This document shows, piece after piece, positions 34,563 to 42,659 of a DNA stretch of 64,000 nt; position 1 is the stretch's first letter; each line of letters starts with the position of its first letter. Source of the stretch: Streptomyces coffeae (GTDB taxonomy: Bacteria; Actinomycetota; Actinomycetes; Streptomycetales; Streptomycetaceae). The stretch spans positions 246,334 to 310,333 of the forward strand of contig NZ_JAERRF010000010.1 of NCBI RefSeq assembly GCF_016741875.1. The letters are read 5' to 3'. Position numbers and translations under genes: made by a program. A model generated the notes under the pieces. That model was given only the letters and a program-made list of their open reading frames with translations. It had not been told where the DNA came from and ran no database searches.

Positions 34563-35522
34563 GTGAAGCGAATAATGCCGATCCGCCGTGGAGTGCTCGC
34601 GGCCGGAGCCAGTGCCGCCCTCGCCGCCGCCCTGCTGTCCGGCGCGTCGATGGCCCAGGCCAGCATCTCCGACTCCTCCGCCGCGGCGGCCCCCGACATT
34701 GATGTCGAGGCCGTCAAGGGAGACCTGAAGGAACTTCAGTCCATCGCGGACAGCAACGGCGGCAACCGCGCCCACGGCCAGCCCGGCTACAAGGCGTCCG
34801 TGGACTTCATCAAGAAGAAGCTGGACGAGGCCGGGTTCAAGACCGCCATCCAGGAGTTCGACAACGGCGGGGCGAAGGGCTACAACCTCATCGCCGACTG
34901 GCCGGGTGGCAGCGAGGACAAGGTCGTCATGGCCGGGTCGCATCTGGACTCGGTCTCCGCGGGCCCGGGAATCAACGACAACGGATCGGGCTCCGCCGCG
35001 ATCCTGGAGGTCGCGCTCGCCGCGGCCAAGGCCGACCTCAAGCCCGCCAAGCACCTGCGGTTCGCCTGGTGGGGCGACGAGGAGGACGGCATGGTCGGCT
35101 CCACGCACTACGTGGACAAGCTGGCGTCCGGCGACAAGTCGAAGATCGACTCGTATCTGAACTTCGACATGCTCGGCTCCCCCAACCCGGGGTACTTCGT
35201 CTACGACGACGACACCGAGCTGGAGAAGGTCTTCACCGACTGGTTCGCGGCCAAGGACATCAAGACCGACCCGGAGACCGAGGGCGACGGCCGCTCGGAC
35301 CACGCGCCGTTCAAGGACGCGGGCGTGCGGGTCGGCGGTCTGTTCACCGGCGCCGAGGCCACCAAGAGCCAGGAGCAGGCGGACAAGTGGGGCGGCAAGG
35401 CGGGCGAGCCGTTCGACCCGTGCTACCACTCCGCATGCGACAAGACGTCGAACATCGACGACAAGGCACTGGATCTGAACACCGACGCGATCGCGAACGC
35501 GATCTGGACGCTCAGCTCCTAG
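34563..35522 (+). CDS. Secreted M28 aminopeptidase (S. griseus aminopeptidase type)
   Basis: A 319-residue zinc peptidase. A signal peptide (residues 1-about 33, core LAAGASAALAAALLSGASM) is followed by the M28 catalytic domain with zinc ligands His127 (AGSHLDS), Asp139 (INDNGSGS), Glu173/174 (WWGDEEDG), an Asp in YLNFDMLG, and a histidine in PCYHSACD. Layout and length match the secreted Streptomyces aminopeptidase that prefers large hydrophobic N-terminal residues. GTG 34563 has GGAG upstream. A strong terminator follows. Confidence 0.94.
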   Translation: MKRIMPIRRGVLAAGASAALAAALLSGASMAQASISDSSAAAAPDIDVEAVKGDLKELQSIADSNGGNRAHGQPGYKASVDFIKKKLDEAGFKTAIQEFDNGGAKGYNLIADWPGGSEDKVVMAGSHLDSVSAGPGINDNGSGSAAILEVALAAAKADLKPAKHLRFAWWGDEEDGMVGSTHYVDKLASGDKSKIDSYLNFDMLGSPNPGYFVYDDDTELEKVFTDWFAAKDIKTDPETEGDGRSDHAPFKDAGVRVGGLFTGAEATKSQEQADKWGGKAGEPFDPCYHSACDKTSNIDDKALDLNTDAIANAIWTLSS

Positions 35523-35528
35523 GACCCG

Positions 35529-35556
35529 GCGGGGCCGGCCGGTCGGCCGGCCCCGC
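35529..35556. terminator. Bidirectional terminator hairpin
   Basis: GCGGGGCCGGCCG (35529-35541) and CGGCCGGCCCCGC (35544-35556) are perfect inverted repeats with only two bases between, so the actual loop takes up some of the inner pairs. It separates the convergent M28 and Phd-type genes. Confidence 0.8.
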
Positions 35557-35559
35557 GCC

Positions 35560-35862
35560 TCACTCCTTCTGGCCCGGCCGCCGATCCCCGGCGGCCGGGC
35601 CGCGGTGTTCGGCGGCGATGCCGAAACGGCGCCGTTCGCCCGGAGCGGACGACGAGGGCCGCACGCTGGAGACGGTACGGATCACCGACTCCTCCGCCTC
35701 CGTCTCGTTCCGCTCGAGTCGTTCCAGGTCAGCGGCGGAGACCAGGGCGACAAGCGGTTTTCCGTGGCGAGTGACGACCACCCTCTCCCCGCCGTACACC
35801 ACGCGGTTGATCAGCTCCGCGAGCTCCGCACGGGCTTGCGTCACCGGAATCTCATAGGCCAT
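35560..35862 (-). CDS. Phd/YefM-type antitoxin, no toxin beside it
   Basis: A 100-residue protein with the Phd/YefM fold: IPVTQARAELAELINRV, GERVVVTRHGKPLVALVS and AADLERLE. It has a long Ser/Arg-rich C-terminal tail after about residue 60. In type II systems this region neutralises a Doc or YoeB-like toxin encoded next to it, but the flanking genes are an M28 peptidase and a ClpP paralogue. ATG 35862 is taken as the start (ATG 35874 is an alternative). It may be an orphan antitoxin or a transcription regulator. Confidence 0.8.
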   Translation of the reverse strand: MAYEIPVTQARAELAELINRVVYGGERVVVTRHGKPLVALVSAADLERLERNETEAEESVIRTVSSVRPSSSAPGERRRFGIAAEHRGPAAGDRRPGQKE

Positions 35863-35967
35863 GCTCACCATCATAACGAAACGTACGTCCTGTACATTTT
35901 ATAGAGAGCGCCATTCAGAGAGCGCCCTTCATGGAGAGCGCCTTGCGAGCCGCCGAGAGGTGACGCC

Positions 35968-36603
35968 ATGGAACGACCGACCGCGCGCCATGTCCTGCCC
36001 GAGTTCACCGAGCGCACCAGCTCGGGCGCCCGCACCATGGACCCGTACGCCAGGCTCCTCGCCGAGCGGATCGTCTTCCTCGGCACCCCGGTCGACGACA
36101 CCTCGGCCAACGATGTGATCGCCCAGCTCGTCCACCTCGAGCACGCCGCCCCCGGTCAGGACATCTCGCTCTACATCAACTCCCCCGGCGGCTCGTTCGC
36201 CGCCATGACCGCGATCTACGACACGATGGGTTACGTCACCTGCGACATCCAGACGGTCTGCCTGGGCCAGGCCGCCTCGTCCGCCGCCGTACTGCTCGCC
36301 GCGGGTACGCCGGGCAAGCGGCTGGCGCTGCCCGGCGCACGGGTCCTGCTGCACCAGGCCGCCATCAGCGAGCCGATCGAGGGCAGCACCTCCGATCTGG
36401 CGATCCAGGCCGCGGAGTTGCTGCGCAGCCAGGCGCTGCTCGAGGAGATGCTGGCCCGCCACACCGGCCGGAGCGCCGAGGAGATCCGCGCCGACATCGA
36501 CCGCGAGCGGATCTTCGACGCTCCGGCCGCGGTGGCATACGGACTGGTGGACCGGCTCACCGAGCGCCGCGGCGGGCCGGACACGGCCACCGGAGCGAGG
36601 TGA
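35968..36603 (+). CDS. ClpP-family protease subunit (ClpP5-like paralogue)
   Basis: A 211-residue ClpP homologue. The serine is in CLGQAASSAAVLLAAG (Ser104) and the histidine in LLHQAA (His129). The third triad position, aspartate in ERDRF of E. coli ClpP, is glutamate here (DRERIFDAP, Glu180). The N-terminal TERTSSGARTMDPYARLL resembles the extra ClpP paralogues of Streptomyces rather than ClpP1/P2. GAGAGGTGA precedes the ATG. It is followed by a small co-transcribed gene and is divergent from the Phd-type gene. Confidence 0.9.
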   Translation: MERPTARHVLPEFTERTSSGARTMDPYARLLAERIVFLGTPVDDTSANDVIAQLVHLEHAAPGQDISLYINSPGGSFAAMTAIYDTMGYVTCDIQTVCLGQAASSAAVLLAAGTPGKRLALPGARVLLHQAAISEPIEGSTSDLAIQAAELLRSQALLEEMLARHTGRSAEEIRADIDRERIFDAPAAVAYGLVDRLTERRGGPDTATGAR

Positions 36604-36610
36604 GCGCAGG

Positions 36611-36919
36611 ATGCTTCCACCGGAGCTGCCGCCGCTGCCCGCGCTGACCCGCGCGGAGGGGAACCTCGTCGATGCCTATCTGGAGGCGGTCGATCTGCTC
36701 GGGAGGGTCAACCCGGCCCGTGCCCAGGACACCTATGCGAGTCTGCGTGCCGCCCAGGCGCTGGTCGGCAGGGCCGTCGCACTGCGTGACGCGCTGGAGC
36801 TGATGCACCAGCGCGGGGAGAGCGCCCTGCACACCGCCACCCTGGCGCGGGCGCTGCGGGTGCTGGACGGGGAGCGGCGTACCGGGCGGGTCACCCTGCC
36901 CCCGGCCCGGAGGAGCTGA
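36611..36919 (+). CDS. Small protein downstream of the clpP paralogue (unknown)
   Basis: A 102-residue, mostly helical protein, eight bases after clpP, with GAGGTGAG and AGG upstream of its ATG. It is Leu/Ala/Arg-rich with no membrane segment (EGNLVDAYLEAVDLLGRV; RAVALRDALELMHQRG). I do not recognise the family. The tight spacing suggests it works with, or regulates, the ClpP paralogue. Confidence 0.65.
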   Translation: MLPPELPPLPALTRAEGNLVDAYLEAVDLLGRVNPARAQDTYASLRAAQALVGRAVALRDALELMHQRGESALHTATLARALRVLDGERRTGRVTLPPARRS

Positions 36920-37188
36920 AACGGTCGCCCGATCGGCGTAGCCGGAAATCCCGGGGAAGAATCGCCGCCCGCTTGCGCCCCGTGCCGCCGCCCCTCGACG
37001 AAGCAGAGATCATCACTGGTCAGGAGGGGGGCGAGGGGGAGGGCCGGTCACCCGAACGGGCCATCCGTGAGCACCATCACACAGGGGTGTGTCGCTGCGG
37101 AACCAGCGGCCGGGATGCGTGACCATCACTGGGACAACAGACCCCGCCGGAGTACCGGGGTGGGGTCGGCTCATGAAGGGGGTGCGCG
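36920..37188. other. Leader region of the NlpC/P60 gene
   Basis: About 270 bases with no gene. A c-di-AMP riboswitch would be expected here by analogy with other Streptomyces NlpC/P60 and rpf genes, but I could not match its conserved core. CACACAGGGGTGTG near 37078 is a small dyad. Confidence 0.4.
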
Positions 37189-37668
37189 ATGATTGCGCAC
37201 ATTCGGATCCCCAGGATGGTCTCCCGAGCGAGTGCCGTCTCCGCTCTCACCGTCGCCGCCGTCGGTGGCACCATCGCGGTACCGGGGTCGCCGCCGGAGG
37301 CGAAGGCGACGGCGACGACCGTCGCGTTCAAGGCGCTCCGGATCGCCGCGTCGCAGAGGGGCGCGCCCTATGTGTACGGCGCGGCGGGACCGCACCGCTT
37401 CGACTGCTCGGGGCTGACGCAGTACGCGTACAAGGGGGCCGGGAAGCCTCTGCCGCGTACCGCGGCGGCGCAGTACAACCGGACGCGCCCAATAACGGCC
37501 TCCTCGCGCACCCGTGGTGACCTGGTGTTCTTCCACGGCAGCCGCGGTGTCTACCACGTCGGCCTCTACGCGGGCGACGGGCGGATCTGGCACGCGCCCA
37601 AGACCGGCACCGTGGTGCGGCTGGAGCGGATCTGGACCCGCCACGTCTCCTACGGCAAGGTCCGCTGA
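37189..37668 (+). CDS. Secreted NlpC/P60 peptidoglycan endopeptidase (C40)
   Basis: A 159-residue exported hydrolase. After a signal peptide (residues 1-about 40, core AVSALTVAAVGGTIAVPG) comes a single NlpC/P60 domain: Cys73 in HRFDCSGLTQ, His123 in VYHVGLYAG and a polar residue near WHAPKTG (His135). It cleaves the D-Glu-(meso/L-L)-diaminopimelate bond of cell-wall peptides. There is no extra wall-binding domain. ATG 37189 has AAGGGGG upstream. Confidence 0.92.
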   Translation: MIAHIRIPRMVSRASAVSALTVAAVGGTIAVPGSPPEAKATATTVAFKALRIAASQRGAPYVYGAAGPHRFDCSGLTQYAYKGAGKPLPRTAAAQYNRTRPITASSRTRGDLVFFHGSRGVYHVGLYAGDGRIWHAPKTGTVVRLERIWTRHVSYGKVR

Positions 37669-37758
37669 TCCGGGCGGAGTTGCCCGGGACCGCGTTGTCA
37701 GAGGCCGGAGGTAGGTTGACGGGGTTGGGGCACCACCCTGTCGACTTCGGAGACCTGC

Positions 37759-38154
37759 ATGTCCTACCTCAACCCGGTCCGGCACATCACCTTCGACGCC
37801 CATGATCCGTACCGGCTCGCGCAGTTCTGGTCACAGCTGACCGGATACCCGCTGGAGGACTCGGATCCGGGCGATGACGAGGTGCTGATCACGCCGGACC
37901 AACCCGGGGTCCCCGGCCTGCTGTTCCTGCGGGTGCCGGACACCAAGACCGTCAAGAACCGTGTCCACCTCGACATCCAGCCGCCCTCGGGCACGCGGGA
38001 CGCCGAGGTGGACCGGCTCGTCGGGCTCGGCGCGAAGGTCGTCGACGACCGGCGTACGGACGACGGGATGGGCTGGGTGGTGATGTCCGACCTCGAGGGC
38101 AATGAGTTCTGTGTGGAGCGCAGCGCGGTGGAGCGCGGTCTGGTGGAGTCCTGA
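37759..38154 (+). CDS. VOC family protein (glyoxalase-like)
   Basis: A 131-residue vicinal-oxygen-chelate protein with two beta-alpha-beta-beta-beta modules (HITFDAHDPYRLAQFWSQLT; VHLDIQPPSGTRDAEVDRLV) and the closing MSDLEGNEFCVE. The putative metal ligands are His in the first strand, His in VHLDI and Glu in FCVE. Members include glyoxalases and resistance proteins; the substrate is unknown. GGAGACC precedes the ATG. Confidence 0.85.
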   Translation: MSYLNPVRHITFDAHDPYRLAQFWSQLTGYPLEDSDPGDDEVLITPDQPGVPGLLFLRVPDTKTVKNRVHLDIQPPSGTRDAEVDRLVGLGAKVVDDRRTDDGMGWVVMSDLEGNEFCVERSAVERGLVES

Positions 38155-38277
38155 ACGCCGTCCCCTTGTCCCGGGGGCCGGGGCCGGGGGTTTGCGCCAC
38201 CTGGAGCGGGTCGGGGCGAGGCGCTAGCGTGAACCGGTGCCGGCCGTGCACCGGCCGGCGCCGGGAGGGGGCGCGTG

Positions 38278-39483
38278 GTGACCGAGCAGTTCCAGCCGGA
38301 CCGGACCTACGACCAGGTGTATCTCGTCTTCGTCGACACCTCCGGGTATTCGACGATCGTCCGCTGCAACCCCGGGGACCGGGCCGCCCGGGCCTTCGAT
38401 CTGCTGCGGGAACGGATGCGGGGGCGGATCGCCCAGCTCTCCGCGCAGTACCGCTGCGCGCGCAGCGATGTGTGGAGCTGGCGCGGTGACGGCGGGTTCT
38501 TCGCGGTCCACGACGAGAGCGAGAGCGTGGCGCGCGATGTCGCGCTGGAGGCGGCGCGGACCTTTCTCACCCTCGATCTGCGTCATTTACGGGACGAGTT
38601 CGCGCAGGCCGGGGTGGACGGGGAGCTGCATGTGCGGATGGCGGTGCACAAGGGGGCGATCCGTCACAGCGCGGAGGGCCGGACGGGCGCGATCCACTCC
38701 CCCGACATCAATCTCGCCGCGCACCTGGAGAAGGTGACCCCGCCGGACTGTCTGGCGGTGTCGGAGGATGTGTACCGCACCGCCGGTCCGTTCGCGGAGC
38801 TGTTCGCGCCCGTCGGCAGCCATGAGGGCAAGGACGTCTATCTGATGGCGGGCGACGGCGGGCCGGGCGCGGCGGCCAAGGCGTGGCTCGCGGGCCGAGG
38901 GCTGGCCGACGGCACACCGGTGTACGCCTATCCGGAACGGCCGAGTTCACATCAGAAGGCGCGGCTGCTGGACGCCGCGTCGGACGAGGTCCTCGACATG
39001 GGGACGGCACTGCGCACCTCCTCCAGCCGTCTGGTGACCACCGAGCGCCCGGCCCGCTATCGGGACGCGGTGCTGGGGCTGTTGCGCCGCGGCGGCACCT
39101 ACCGCTGCTATCTGCTGGACCCGTCCTCGGAGGCGGCGGACACGCTGGCGCGCCAGTACGAGGAGGACATGGCGCGGAAGATCAAGGATTCGCTGGAGCG
39201 GTTCGGCCGGTTCAAGGAGCGTTACGGCACGGAGGCGGAGGGCTTGCGGGTCTACCAGACGGACGGCTTCCCGGGGTTCTCGGCGCTCGGGATCGACATG
39301 GGCCGCCCGGACGGGCTGATCCTGTACTCCTCGTACCTCATGGGCGCGAGTCCGTACGGGGTGATCGAGCGCGGCGATATGCCGCACTATCTGATCGGCC
39401 CGGCCGCCGGGCGGGTCTTCACCCGTATCCGGGAGCTGACCGAGGCGCGTTCGGGGACGGGGCGGGTCGAGCGGGTGCTGTAG
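38278..39483 (+). CDS. Class III nucleotidyl-cyclase-homology protein with unknown C-terminal domain
   Basis: A 401-residue soluble protein. Residues about 12-185 resemble a class III cyclase domain: metal aspartates in LVFVDTSGYS (Asp20) and WSWRGDGGFFAV (Asp71), then SPDINLAAHLEKVTPPD. In active cyclases the last motif is N-x-x-x-R; here Asn145 is kept but Arg is His149. Residues about 215-400 form a second domain (TYRCYLLDPSSEAADTLARQ; GVIERGDMPHYLIGP) that I cannot name, loosely like PLD-type sensor domains. GTG 38278 is chosen for GGGAGGGG at 38263-38270. Product and substrate are unknown. Confidence 0.65.
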   Translation: MTEQFQPDRTYDQVYLVFVDTSGYSTIVRCNPGDRAARAFDLLRERMRGRIAQLSAQYRCARSDVWSWRGDGGFFAVHDESESVARDVALEAARTFLTLDLRHLRDEFAQAGVDGELHVRMAVHKGAIRHSAEGRTGAIHSPDINLAAHLEKVTPPDCLAVSEDVYRTAGPFAELFAPVGSHEGKDVYLMAGDGGPGAAAKAWLAGRGLADGTPVYAYPERPSSHQKARLLDAASDEVLDMGTALRTSSSRLVTTERPARYRDAVLGLLRRGGTYRCYLLDPSSEAADTLARQYEEDMARKIKDSLERFGRFKERYGTEAEGLRVYQTDGFPGFSALGIDMGRPDGLILYSSYLMGASPYGVIERGDMPHYLIGPAAGRVFTRIRELTEARSGTGRVERVL

Positions 39484-39495
39484 CGGGGGCGCGGC

Positions 39496-39936
39496 TCAGT
39501 TGACCGCTACGGTCCAGGGCAGCGCGATCCAGACGGTCTTGCCGCCGTCGTCGGTGGGCGTGATGAAGACGTCGCCGCCCGATTCGGCGGCCAGGGAGCG
39601 GATGATGACCAGGCCGCGGCCATGGTCCCGGCCGTGGTCCTGCGGGGTGGCGGCGGGCAGCCGTCCCGGCCACCGGGGATGGCTGTCGGTGACGCCGATC
39701 TCCAGCCGCCGGGTGTGGTCGAGCCGGAGGTCGACAGTGAAGGTGGGTGACCGGCCCACGGTGTGCTGGACCGCGTTGGTGGCCAGCTCGGAGACGATGA
39801 GCCGGACGGTGTCGGTGGCTTCCGCGCCCGCTCCGAGTCCCCATTCGGCCAGTACGTCCGTCACATAGGCGCGGGCCGCGGGGACCGAGGCCGGGGCGCT
39901 CGGCAGAGTGAGGGATGCTTCCTGATGGTCTGCCAT
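39496..39936 (-). CDS. RsbW-type ATP-binding protein
   Basis: A 146-residue HATPase of the anti-sigma/serine-kinase class: N box ELATNAVQHTVG, G1 region VTDSHPRWPG and G2 DHGRGLVIIRSLAAESGG. It lies next to, and divergent from, the XRE/DUF397 pair at 40189-41316; this three-gene grouping is typical of Streptomyces whiJ/abaA-type loci, suggesting one signalling unit. Confidence 0.88.
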   Translation of the reverse strand: MADHQEASLTLPSAPASVPAARAYVTDVLAEWGLGAGAEATDTVRLIVSELATNAVQHTVGRSPTFTVDLRLDHTRRLEIGVTDSHPRWPGRLPAATPQDHGRDHGRGLVIIRSLAAESGGDVFITPTDDGGKTVWIALPWTVAVN

Positions 39937-40188
39937 GGCGGCCTGTCCCTTTCCGCCGGGGCGCGGCGCGGACGCGTCGGGTGATGCCGACGAAGCCGGG
40001 GCGTTCCGGGCGGCTTCGGCGTGCTTACGCGTCAGAGTGCCATCGATGCCCTCCGTAACGGGGGCGATCCACCGGGTTATGCATATATCTGTCGCTCGAA
40101 GCGGTGAACTCTGCTACGGAAGACCGGATTTGGGCGGCAGACTGGGGAGCGAACGGCGGTACAGGGGCGCGGACGGGAGGGAGAACTC

Positions 40189-41058
40189 ATGCGGTACGGC
40201 CCGGCGGTGCGCCGCCGCAAGCTGGGCGCGGAGCTTCGCCGCCAGCGCGACCTGGCCGGGCTCACCAGTGGGGAGACAGCGCGGCTGCTGGGCTGGCACC
40301 AGTCGAAGGTGAGCCGGATCGAGACCGGCCGCAGCGGAGCCAAACCCGCGGATGTGGCACGGCTGCTGGATCTGTACGGGGTCGGCGATCCGGATCTGCG
40401 GGCGCTGCTGGAGGCCCTGTGCGGCGGGGGCTCCTCGGATCCGCACGAATCACGGCGCGGCTGGTGGCACGCCTACCGCGATCTTCTGCCGCCCGCCTAC
40501 CGGGACTTCATCAGCCTGGAGGCCGAGGCGTCACAGGCGTACACCCTGGAGACCACGGTGGTGCCCGGACTGCTCCAGACCCCGGACTACGCCCGGACGG
40601 TCACCCGGGCGGCACTGGCGGATCTGCCGCAGCGGCAGTTGGACGCGCTGGTGGAGGTGCGGATCGCCCGTCAGTCGGTGCTGTACGGCACCGAACCGCT
40701 GCGACTGCACGCGGTGCTGGACGAGGCGGTGCTGCGCCGCGTGGTCGGCGGGCCGGAGGTGATGGCGGCCCAATTGCGGCATCTGACCACGCTGGCGGAG
40801 CTGCCCCAGGCATGTGTGCAAGTGCTGCCATATTCCGCTGGAATGCCCATTGGCATTACCAGTCCTTTCATTATTTTCTCTTTTCCGCACATTACTGACC
40901 TCGACGTGGTGGTTCTCGACCACCTGACGAGTAGCCTCTATCTGGAGCGGAAAGAAGACCTCCGGGCGTACAGCGCGGCGTTCGATGTCCTGCGCACCCA
41001 CGCCCTGGCACCTGAGGAATCACTCACCTTCATCAGCAAAATCGGGGGCGGCGCCTGA
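40189..41058 (+). CDS. XRE family regulator with DUF5753 domain (second set)
   Basis: A 289-residue paralogue of the protein at 14136: XRE helix-turn-helix at about 8-65 (ELRRQRDLAGLTSGETARLLGWH; QSKVSRIETGRS), then DUF5753 (ETTVVPGLLQTPDYARTV). GGGAGGGAG lies before the ATG. The DUF397 gene follows nine bases later. The A+T-rich codons near 40855-40900 (SPFIIFSFPHITDLD) mark a local drop in GC inside the gene. Confidence 0.92.
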   Translation: MRYGPAVRRRKLGAELRRQRDLAGLTSGETARLLGWHQSKVSRIETGRSGAKPADVARLLDLYGVGDPDLRALLEALCGGGSSDPHESRRGWWHAYRDLLPPAYRDFISLEAEASQAYTLETTVVPGLLQTPDYARTVTRAALADLPQRQLDALVEVRIARQSVLYGTEPLRLHAVLDEAVLRRVVGGPEVMAAQLRHLTTLAELPQACVQVLPYSAGMPIGITSPFIIFSFPHITDLDVVVLDHLTSSLYLERKEDLRAYSAAFDVLRTHALAPEESLTFISKIGGGA

Positions 41059-41067
41059 GGGGGCTCC

Positions 41068-41316
41068 ATGTCCGCACTGTCCGCCACATCCGCCACATCC
41101 GTCGACCCCGGCGGCTGGCTGCGCAGCAGCTACAGCGTCGGCATGAACAACTGCGTCGAGACAGCCCGGCTCGGTTCCGGACTGCTCGCCGTGCGCGACT
41201 CGAAGAACACGGCAGGCCCCGCCCTGCTGTTCACCCCGTCGAGCTGGACCTCGTTCCTCGAGGGCCTGTCCGGCGGCGGTTTCGGCCCCGGCCTTTCCCA
41301 CCCCGCCGGGAGTTGA
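41068..41316 (+). CDS. DUF397 domain protein (second set)
   Basis: An 82-residue DUF397 protein (GGWLRSSYSVGMNNCVETA; LAVRDSKNTAGPALLF; WTSFLEGL). It is the small partner of the preceding XRE protein. An AGGGGG site precedes the ATG. The gene is convergent with bioF, only four bases away. Confidence 0.9.
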   Translation: MSALSATSATSVDPGGWLRSSYSVGMNNCVETARLGSGLLAVRDSKNTAGPALLFTPSSWTSFLEGLSGGGFGPGLSHPAGS

Positions 41317-41320
41317 TCCG

Positions 41321-42499
41321 TCAGGCGGTCGGCGCGGTCTCCAGGATCACGCCGACCGCCTGCTCGATCTGCTCATCCGTCAGATCCGCGCGGGCGGTCA
41401 GCCGCAGCCGGGAGATGCCGTCGGGGACCGACGGCGGGCGGAAGCAGCCCACCAGCAGCCCGGCCGCACGGCAGTCCGCGGCCCATTGCACCGCCTGCTC
41501 CGGCGACGGAGCCCGCACCGAAACCACCGCCGCGTCCGGCCGCACCGCGGAAAGCCCCGCGGCGGTCAGCCGTCCGTGCAGCGCGGTGGCGACCGTACGC
41601 GCGCGGGCGGCCCGTTGCGGCTCCCGGGCCAGCAGCCGCAGACTCGCCAGCGCCGCGCCCGCCGCCGCCGGGTTCAGACCGGTGTCGAAGATGAAGGTAC
41701 GGGCGGCGTTGACCAGATGCTCGATCACCCGGGCCGGGCCCAGAACCGCCCCGCCCTGGCTGCCCAGCGACTTCGACAGGGTGGCGGTGACCACCACCTG
41801 CGGCGCGCCCGCGAGTCCGGCCGCGTGCACCGCGCCGCGCCCGCCCTCGCCGAGCACCCCCAGCCCATGGGCGTCGTCCACCACCAGCGCCGCGCTGTGC
41901 GACCGGCAGGCCGCGGCCAGCGCGGGCAGCGGGGCGGCGTCGCCGTCGACGGAGAAGACCGAGTCGGTGACCACGAGCGCCCGGCGGCCCCGCCCCCCGC
42001 CTGCCTCGTGGCCCTCGGCGTCCAGCACCTTGCGTACGGCGGCGGGGTCGGCGTGCGGCACCACCTCGACCTCGGCGCGGGAGAGCCGGCAGCCGTCGAT
42101 GAGCGAGGCGTGGTTGCCCGCGTCGGAGACCACCAGCGCATCACGGTCGCTGAGCGCGGAAACGGCGGCCAGATTCGCGGCGTATCCGGACGAGAACACC
42201 AAAGCCGCCTCGAAGCCGCAGAACTCCGCGAGTTCCTCCTCCAGCGCGGCGTGCAGCTCGGTGGTTCCGGTGACCAGCCGTGATCCGGTGGACCCCGCGC
42301 CCCAGCGCCGCGCCGCCTCCGCCGCGGCGGCCGTGACCTCCGGATGCCGGGCCAGCCCCAGATAGTCGTTGCTCGCCAGGTCCAGCAGCGGGGAGTCGGC
42401 GGGGCGGGGGTTCAGACGGCGGACCAGTCCGGCGCGGGCGCGCCGCTCCCGCTGGGCGTCGATCCACTCGAACGGGTCGTCCTGCCGGTCCTCGGCCAT
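41321..42499 (-). CDS. bioF: 8-amino-7-oxononanoate synthase
   Basis: A 392-residue PLP enzyme: LDLASNDYLGLARHP at the N-terminus, GAGSTGSRLVTGTTELH, VVDDAHGLGVLG (aspartate that binds the PLP ring nitrogen) and TATLSKSLGSQGG with the Schiff-base lysine. It joins alanine and pimeloyl-ACP/CoA in the first committed step of biotin synthesis. ATG 42499 has AGGAGA close upstream; the frame is open to 42823 but without a matching start. It is divergent from bioB-bioA-bioD. Confidence 0.94.
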   Translation of the reverse strand: MAEDRQDDPFEWIDAQRERRARAGLVRRLNPRPADSPLLDLASNDYLGLARHPEVTAAAAEAARRWGAGSTGSRLVTGTTELHAALEEELAEFCGFEAALVFSSGYAANLAAVSALSDRDALVVSDAGNHASLIDGCRLSRAEVEVVPHADPAAVRKVLDAEGHEAGGGRGRRALVVTDSVFSVDGDAAPLPALAAACRSHSAALVVDDAHGLGVLGEGGRGAVHAAGLAGAPQVVVTATLSKSLGSQGGAVLGPARVIEHLVNAARTFIFDTGLNPAAAGAALASLRLLAREPQRAARARTVATALHGRLTAAGLSAVRPDAAVVSVRAPSPEQAVQWAADCRAAGLLVGCFRPPSVPDGISRLRLTARADLTDEQIEQAVGVILETAPTA

Positions 42500-42573
42500 G
42501 CGCTCTCCTCGCCTTCCACGGGGCACCAACTGTGGGGTCCGGATAGAACGTAGTCCTCTCCATGCGTGGTCAC

Positions 42574-42593
42574 GGTGTGGCAATACCCACACC
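42574..42593. promoter_or_regulatory. Palindrome in the bioF-bioB intergenic region, candidate operator
   Basis: GGTGTGG (42574-42580) and CCACACC (42587-42593) flank CAATAC. It lies 75 bases before bioF and 67 before bioB, the expected place for a common biotin repressor site. It does not clearly match a BioQ or BirA consensus I know. Confidence 0.5.
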
Positions 42594-42659
42594 CCCAACT
42601 CGCGGTCTTGTATGGATCCTCCTTTGCCGGGAGCGGTGGCGTAGGACAGGATCGGCGCC

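Noticed and set aside
36920..37188. c-di-AMP (ydaO) riboswitch before the NlpC/P60 gene
   Set aside because: Expected by analogy but I could not find its conserved core; left as an unassigned leader.
38278..39936. Complete Pycsar-type defence operon
   Set aside because: No membrane or TIR effector gene accompanies the cyclase-like gene; the neighbour is a divergent-function RsbW-type ATPase on the other strand.
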